From NCBI GenBank assembly GCA_963851105.1, contig CAWKNP010000009.1, positions 372,001 to 436,000 on the forward strand: a stretch of DNA of 64,000 nt, written 5' to 3'. Made by a program: the position numbers and the translations under genes. Shown piece after piece: positions 60,888 through 64,000 of the stretch (within the stretch, counting starts at the first letter, position 1; the number at the start of each line of letters is the position of its first letter). The stretch is from DATARN01 sp963851105. Its GTDB lineage: Bacteria; Actinomycetota; Acidimicrobiia; Acidimicrobiales; Palsa-688. The notes under the pieces were generated by a model. It saw only the letters and a list, made by a program, of their open reading frames with translations. It was not told where the DNA came from and ran no database searches.

Positions 60888-61999
60888 CGATCATCGAGGA
60901 GCTGGCCGTGTCGGTGTATACGGTCCCCACGGAGGCGCCGGAGTCCGACGGCACCTTCACATGGTCCGCCACGACGGTGGTCGTGGCGGAGCCATCGGCC
61001 GGCAGCACACGGGGAGTCGGGTTCACCTACGGCAGCCCAGCGTGTGCCACGGTCATCGACAGCCACCTCCGGCCCGTCATCGTCGGCGCCGACGCCATGG
61101 ACATAGCCGCCGCGTGGCGCCAGATGGTGGCCGCGGTGCGCAACATCGGTCGGACCGGCGTGGCGTCGGCCGCCATCGCGGCGGTCGACATCGCCCTGTG
61201 GGACCTGAAGGCGAAGCTGCTCGACCTGCCGCTGGTCACCCTGCTCGGCGCGGCGCGCCACGACGTCGCCGTCTACGGCAGCGGTGGCTTCACCAGCTAC
61301 AGCGACGACGAGTTGGTCGGCCAGCTCCGGCGATGGGTGCACGACGAGGGCATTCCGCGCGTCAAGATGAAGATCGGCACCGACTGGGGTGCGCAGCCCG
61401 AGCGCGACCTCACCCGGGTCGCCGAGGTCCGCCAAGGTATCGGCGCCGACGCGGAGCTGTTCGTCGACGCCAACGGCGGCTACACCCGCAAGCAGGCCGC
61501 CCGTCTCGCCCGCAGCTTCGAAGATGTCGGCGCCACCTGGTTCGAGGAGCCGGTGTCCTCCGACGACCTCGACGGGCTGCGTGCCATCCGGCAGATGACC
61601 GCCATGGACGTCGCGGCCGGCGAATACGGATCGGACCTCGCCTACTTCGCGCACATGTGTGCGGCCGGCGCGGTCGACGTCCTCCAAGCAGATGTGTCCC
61701 GCTGCGCCGGCATCACCGAGTGGCTACGAGTCGCGGCCGTCGCCGCCTCCCACGGCCTGCAGATCTCCGGGCACTGCGCGCAGTCCCTGCATGTCCACCC
61801 GGCGTGCGCGGTGGCGAACGTCCGGCACCTCGAGTACTTCCACGACCACGCGCTGGTCGACCGGGCGCTGTTCGACGGGGTCCTCGACCCACGCGGCGGG
61901 CGGCTCCGGCCCGACCTGTCCCGCTCAGGCCTCGGGCTGCAGCTCGACGCAGCACGCGCCGCGCAGTACCGCACCCAATGGAAAGAGAAGGAGCGATGA
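60884..61999 (+). CDS. Enolase-superfamily dehydratase (mandelate racemase type)
   Basis: 371 aa from GTG. Capping domain, then the barrel with KMKIG (general base Lys), metal ligands in FVDANGG, WFEEPVSSDD and AAGEYG, and the late SGHCAQSLHVHP histidine. SAAIAAVDIALWDLKAKLLDLPL is the superfamily signature. Sugar-acid dehydratase activity fits the operon; the exact substrate cannot be read. Confidence 0.9.
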   Translation: MTIIEELAVSVYTVPTEAPESDGTFTWSATTVVVAEPSAGSTRGVGFTYGSPACATVIDSHLRPVIVGADAMDIAAAWRQMVAAVRNIGRTGVASAAIAAVDIALWDLKAKLLDLPLVTLLGAARHDVAVYGSGGFTSYSDDELVGQLRRWVHDEGIPRVKMKIGTDWGAQPERDLTRVAEVRQGIGADAELFVDANGGYTRKQAARLARSFEDVGATWFEEPVSSDDLDGLRAIRQMTAMDVAAGEYGSDLAYFAHMCAAGAVDVLQADVSRCAGITEWLRVAAVAASHGLQISGHCAQSLHVHPACAVANVRHLEYFHDHALVDRALFDGVLDPRGGRLRPDLSRSGLGLQLDAARAAQYRTQWKEKER

Positions 62000-62163
62000 A
62001 CGAACCAGGCGACGATCACGACCAGCGGCTCCAAGCGCTCGAAGCGCGCATCGAGGACCTCGAGCGGCGCCTCCACGACCATGACCACGGTGGCCCCGGG
62101 CCGAAGTGGCACGACAGCGGCAGCATCCATCCCGAGCTCGACGACCCGGCCATCGCCCCATGA
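61996..62163 (+). CDS. 55-aa coiled-coil, His/Asp-rich protein
   Basis: ATGA overlap with the dehydratase stop. The heptad stretch RLQALEARIEDLERRLHDHDHGGPGPKW is followed by an acidic tail. Overlap coupling on both sides supports translation. Function unknown; the HDHDH run could bind metal. Confidence 0.6.
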   Translation: MNEPGDDHDQRLQALEARIEDLERRLHDHDHGGPGPKWHDSGSIHPELDDPAIAP

Positions 62164-62285
62164 GCACCAGCACCTCCATGTTCGACTGGCTCGCCCGCGA
62201 CTGGCGCACGCTCGAAGGCCGGGGCGCGTTCTCGGTCATCGCCGCCGCCGTCGACACCCCAGCAGCGAGGAGCACCAATGGCTGA
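62160..62285 (+). CDS. 41-aa ORF between the small coiled-coil and SDR genes
   Basis: ATG overlaps the previous stop (ATGA) and its stop overlaps the SDR start by 8 nt. It reads MSTSTSMFDWLARDWRTLEG…. No homologue recognised; it may serve mainly for translational coupling. Confidence 0.45.
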   Translation: MSTSTSMFDWLARDWRTLEGRGAFSVIAAAVDTPAARSTNG

Positions 62286-63276
62286 GCGCACCGTCGTCGT
62301 CACCGGAGCCTCAGGCGGCGTCGGACGTGCCGTCGCCCGCCGTTTCGGTGCGGTAGGCGACGCCGTCGCCCTCATCGCCCGAGGTGACGCCGGGCTCGCG
62401 GGCGCCGCTAAGGACGTCGAAGCGGCCGGCGGCAGGCCCCTGGTCATCGTCGCCGACACCGCGGACGCCGCCCAGGTCGACGCGGCCGCTGCCCGCATCG
62501 AGGACGAGCTCGGCCCGATCGACGTGTGGGTCAACGACGCGTTCACCTCGGTGTTCGCGCCGTTCAGCGAGATCAGCGCCGAGGAGTACCGCAGGGTGAC
62601 TGACGTCAGCTACCTGGGCTACGTGTACGGCACGCAGGCAGCCTTGCGGCGGATGCAACCACGTGACCACGGTGTCATCGTGCAGGTCGGCTCCGCGCTC
62701 GCGTACCGGGGCATCCCCTTGCAGTCGGCGTACTGCGGCGCCAAGCACGCCATCCAGGGCTTCACCGAGTCGGTCCGTTGCGAGCTGCTCCACGAACACA
62801 GTCGGGTCCGAATCACTATGGTCCAGATGCCGGCGGTCAACACGCCGCAGTTCTCCTGGGTCCTGTCCCGCCTGCCCCGCCATCCCCGGCCGGTACCTCC
62901 CATCTACCAGCCGGAGGTCGCCGCCCGCGCCGTCGAGTGGGCCGCATCCCACGACCGGCGGGAGTGGTGGGTCGGCGCGAGCACCGCCGCCACGCTGCTG
63001 GCCAATGCCGTCGCCCCGGGCATCCTCGACTGGTACCTGGCGCGCACCGGGTTCGACAGCCAACAGACCTCCGATCCGGTCAGCGCCGACCGTCCGGTCA
63101 ACCTGTGGGAACCCGCCGACCGGGACGGGGACTTCGGCGCCCACGGCGTGTTCGACGGCCGCTCCCATGACAGCAGCCCCCAGTGGTGGGCGACCACCCA
63201 CCGCCGCTCCCTCGTCGCCGGCGGCACCGCCGCTGTCGCCGCTGGCCTCGGCTGGGCCTCCACCCGCCGATCGTGA
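62278..63276 (+). CDS. Short-chain dehydrogenase/reductase with C-terminal extension
   Basis: 332 aa. NAD(P) loop TGASGGVGRAVARRFG, VNDAFTSVF (in place of NNAG), active-site Ser in VGSALAYRGI and YCGAK. The family core ends near residue 230; the remaining 100 residues end with RRSLVAGGTAAVAAGLGW, a possible membrane-associated helix. Likely oxidises or reduces a sugar-derived alcohol. Confidence 0.87.
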   Translation: MAERTVVVTGASGGVGRAVARRFGAVGDAVALIARGDAGLAGAAKDVEAAGGRPLVIVADTADAAQVDAAAARIEDELGPIDVWVNDAFTSVFAPFSEISAEEYRRVTDVSYLGYVYGTQAALRRMQPRDHGVIVQVGSALAYRGIPLQSAYCGAKHAIQGFTESVRCELLHEHSRVRITMVQMPAVNTPQFSWVLSRLPRHPRPVPPIYQPEVAARAVEWAASHDRREWWVGASTAATLLANAVAPGILDWYLARTGFDSQQTSDPVSADRPVNLWEPADRDGDFGAHGVFDGRSHDSSPQWWATTHRRSLVAGGTAAVAAGLGWASTRRS

Positions 63277-63602
63277 AAACGCTCCAGGTGCTGCGGGCGG
63301 CGTATGGGGCAGTGCTCGTCACCGATCCGAGACTGGCGCTTCGCCTCGGACGCGCGCCCGAAGCCAACGGCGCCCAGCGAACAGTGGTGCGTATCCTCGG
63401 CGCCCGCCACCTCCTCCAGGCGGCAGTTTGCGCACGCTGGCCGACATCGACGGTGCGCCGGGTGAGCGGATGCACCGACGCCCTGCACGCCGCAACCGAA
63501 GTACTCCTCGCCGTGTTCGACCGGCGCCGGCGTCGCGCCGCCACGCTCGACGCCGTCATCGCCGCCGGCTTCGCCGCCGCCACGTGGGCGGCGACGTCAT
63601 GA
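63273..63602 (+). CDS. Small helical protein of unknown function
   Basis: 109 aa from GTG (GTGA overlap with the SDR). Ala- and Arg-rich with several amphipathic helices (LQVLRAAYGAVLVTDPRLALRLGR, TLDAVIAAGFAAATWA); weakly membrane-like. No family recognised. Confidence 0.6.
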   Translation: MKTLQVLRAAYGAVLVTDPRLALRLGRAPEANGAQRTVVRILGARHLLQAAVCARWPTSTVRRVSGCTDALHAATEVLLAVFDRRRRRAATLDAVIAAGFAAATWAATS

Positions 63603-64000
63603 GCGCCGACCCCGCCGACCGGCGCTACCCCCCGATCGGCGACTACGGCTTCATCGGGGATTGCCACGCCGCCGCCCTCGTCTCGCGGACCGGCTCGATC
63701 GACTGGTGCTGCATGCCCCGCCTTGACGACGGCGCCACCTTCGGGCGGCTCCTCGACTGGGACAGCGGCGGTTACTGCCTCATCACCCCCGCCGACGCCG
63801 ACTTCGACGCCAGCCGCTCCTACATCGACGACACCATGGTCCTCGAGACCACCTTCGGCACCACTACCGGCGAGGCGCGCCTCGTCGACTGCTTCACCAC
63901 CCATCCCGGCGGCGCCGACGCCCCGTACCGGCAGCTGCTACGCATCGTCGACGGTGTCCGTGGCCATGTCGAGTTGACCGTGGCGGTCGCCGCCCGCTTC
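63599..64000 (+). CDS. Glycoside hydrolase family 15 protein, N-terminal part only
   Basis: First 134 codons; runs off the right edge. RYPPIGDYGFIGDCHAAALVSRTGSIDWCCMPRLDDGATFGRLLDW is the standard N-terminus of GH15 glucoamylase/trehalase-type enzymes. ATGA overlap with the preceding gene. It supplies free sugar from an alpha-glucoside, consistent with the oxidation enzymes upstream. The catalytic part lies outside the window. Confidence 0.92.
   Translation, partial: MSADPADRRYPPIGDYGFIGDCHAAALVSRTGSIDWCCMPRLDDGATFGRLLDWDSGGYCLITPADADFDASRSYIDDTMVLETTFGTTTGEARLVDCFTTHPGGADAPYRQLLRIVDGVRGHVELTVAVAARF

Noticed and set aside
1..64000. CRISPR array, insertion sequence or prophage
   Set aside because: No regular short direct repeats with spacers, no transposase, integrase other than XerD, or phage structural gene was seen.

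Overview
The window is very high G+C DNA, almost fully coding, from an actinobacterium. Several features point to a lineage such as Acidimicrobiia: the GlnX-GlnH-PknG operon, a DUF3039 protein, an F420-type LLM oxidoreductase, an actinobacterial-type ferrochelatase with C-terminal cysteines, and a long block syntenic with M. tuberculosis Rv1692-Rv1713. The class assignment is inference. At least 13 genes have a TANNNT -10 box 5-10 nt before an ATG/GTG start, the signature of leaderless transcripts. Four genes carry single-base frame breaks in otherwise intact reading frames, which looks more like assembly indels than decay.

Layout. 1-5.8 kb (minus): nutrient-sensing operon glnX, glnH, an extra coiled-coil gene, then pknG (cut by the left edge). 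5.8-11.4 kb: a lipoprotein hydrolase, the transsulfuration pair CBS and MetB/cystathionine gamma-lyase, and ahcY. 11.5-16.9 kb: a secreted beta-propeller, then a minus-strand operon (small membrane protein, LLM oxidoreductase, PH-domain protein, ferrochelatase, zinc ribbon), a secreted protein and DUF3039. 16.9-25 kb (minus): an unfamiliar three-gene operon (possible sigma-like protein, endolysin-like protein, small secreted protein), a sedolisin with three C-terminal repeats, a methyltransferase and a DUF1015 protein.

25-50 kb is the conserved core: HAD phosphatase, histone-like protein, tlyA, nadK, recN, pyrG, NUDIX, ald, xerD, DksA-type regulator, M50 protease, HD protein, trpS, scpA, scpB, rluB, a sialidase-like secreted protein, aroH, tyrA, aroA, cmk, an acyltransferase, ispH, a DUF512 radical-SAM-like gene, der and a PP2C phosphatase. 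50.8-54.5 kb holds a membrane protein, an acyl-CoA carboxylase beta subunit with HMG-CoA lyase (a likely leucine catabolic pair), a small zinc ribbon protein and tRNA-Pro(GGG).

From the tRNA to the right edge lies an accessory region: a MarR regulator, a decayed iron-permease-like remnant, and a promoter whose -35 box sits in an 18-bp palindrome. That promoter precedes a tightly overlapping operon: thiamine-diphosphate (pyruvate-oxidase-like) enzyme, membrane protein, gluconate-dehydrogenase subunit-3-like protein, GMC oxidoreductase, a homologue of the Anabaena sensory rhodopsin transducer, an enolase-superfamily dehydratase, two tiny ORFs, SDR, a small protein and GH15. It reads as a sugar-oxidation module with a small-molecule-binding protein of the ASRT family and no rhodopsin in view.

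The other unusual item is a structured intergenic element found twice (11.5 and 51.6 kb). It has conserved arms, an inner hairpin, and an internal copy of the left arm that could compete for the right arm.
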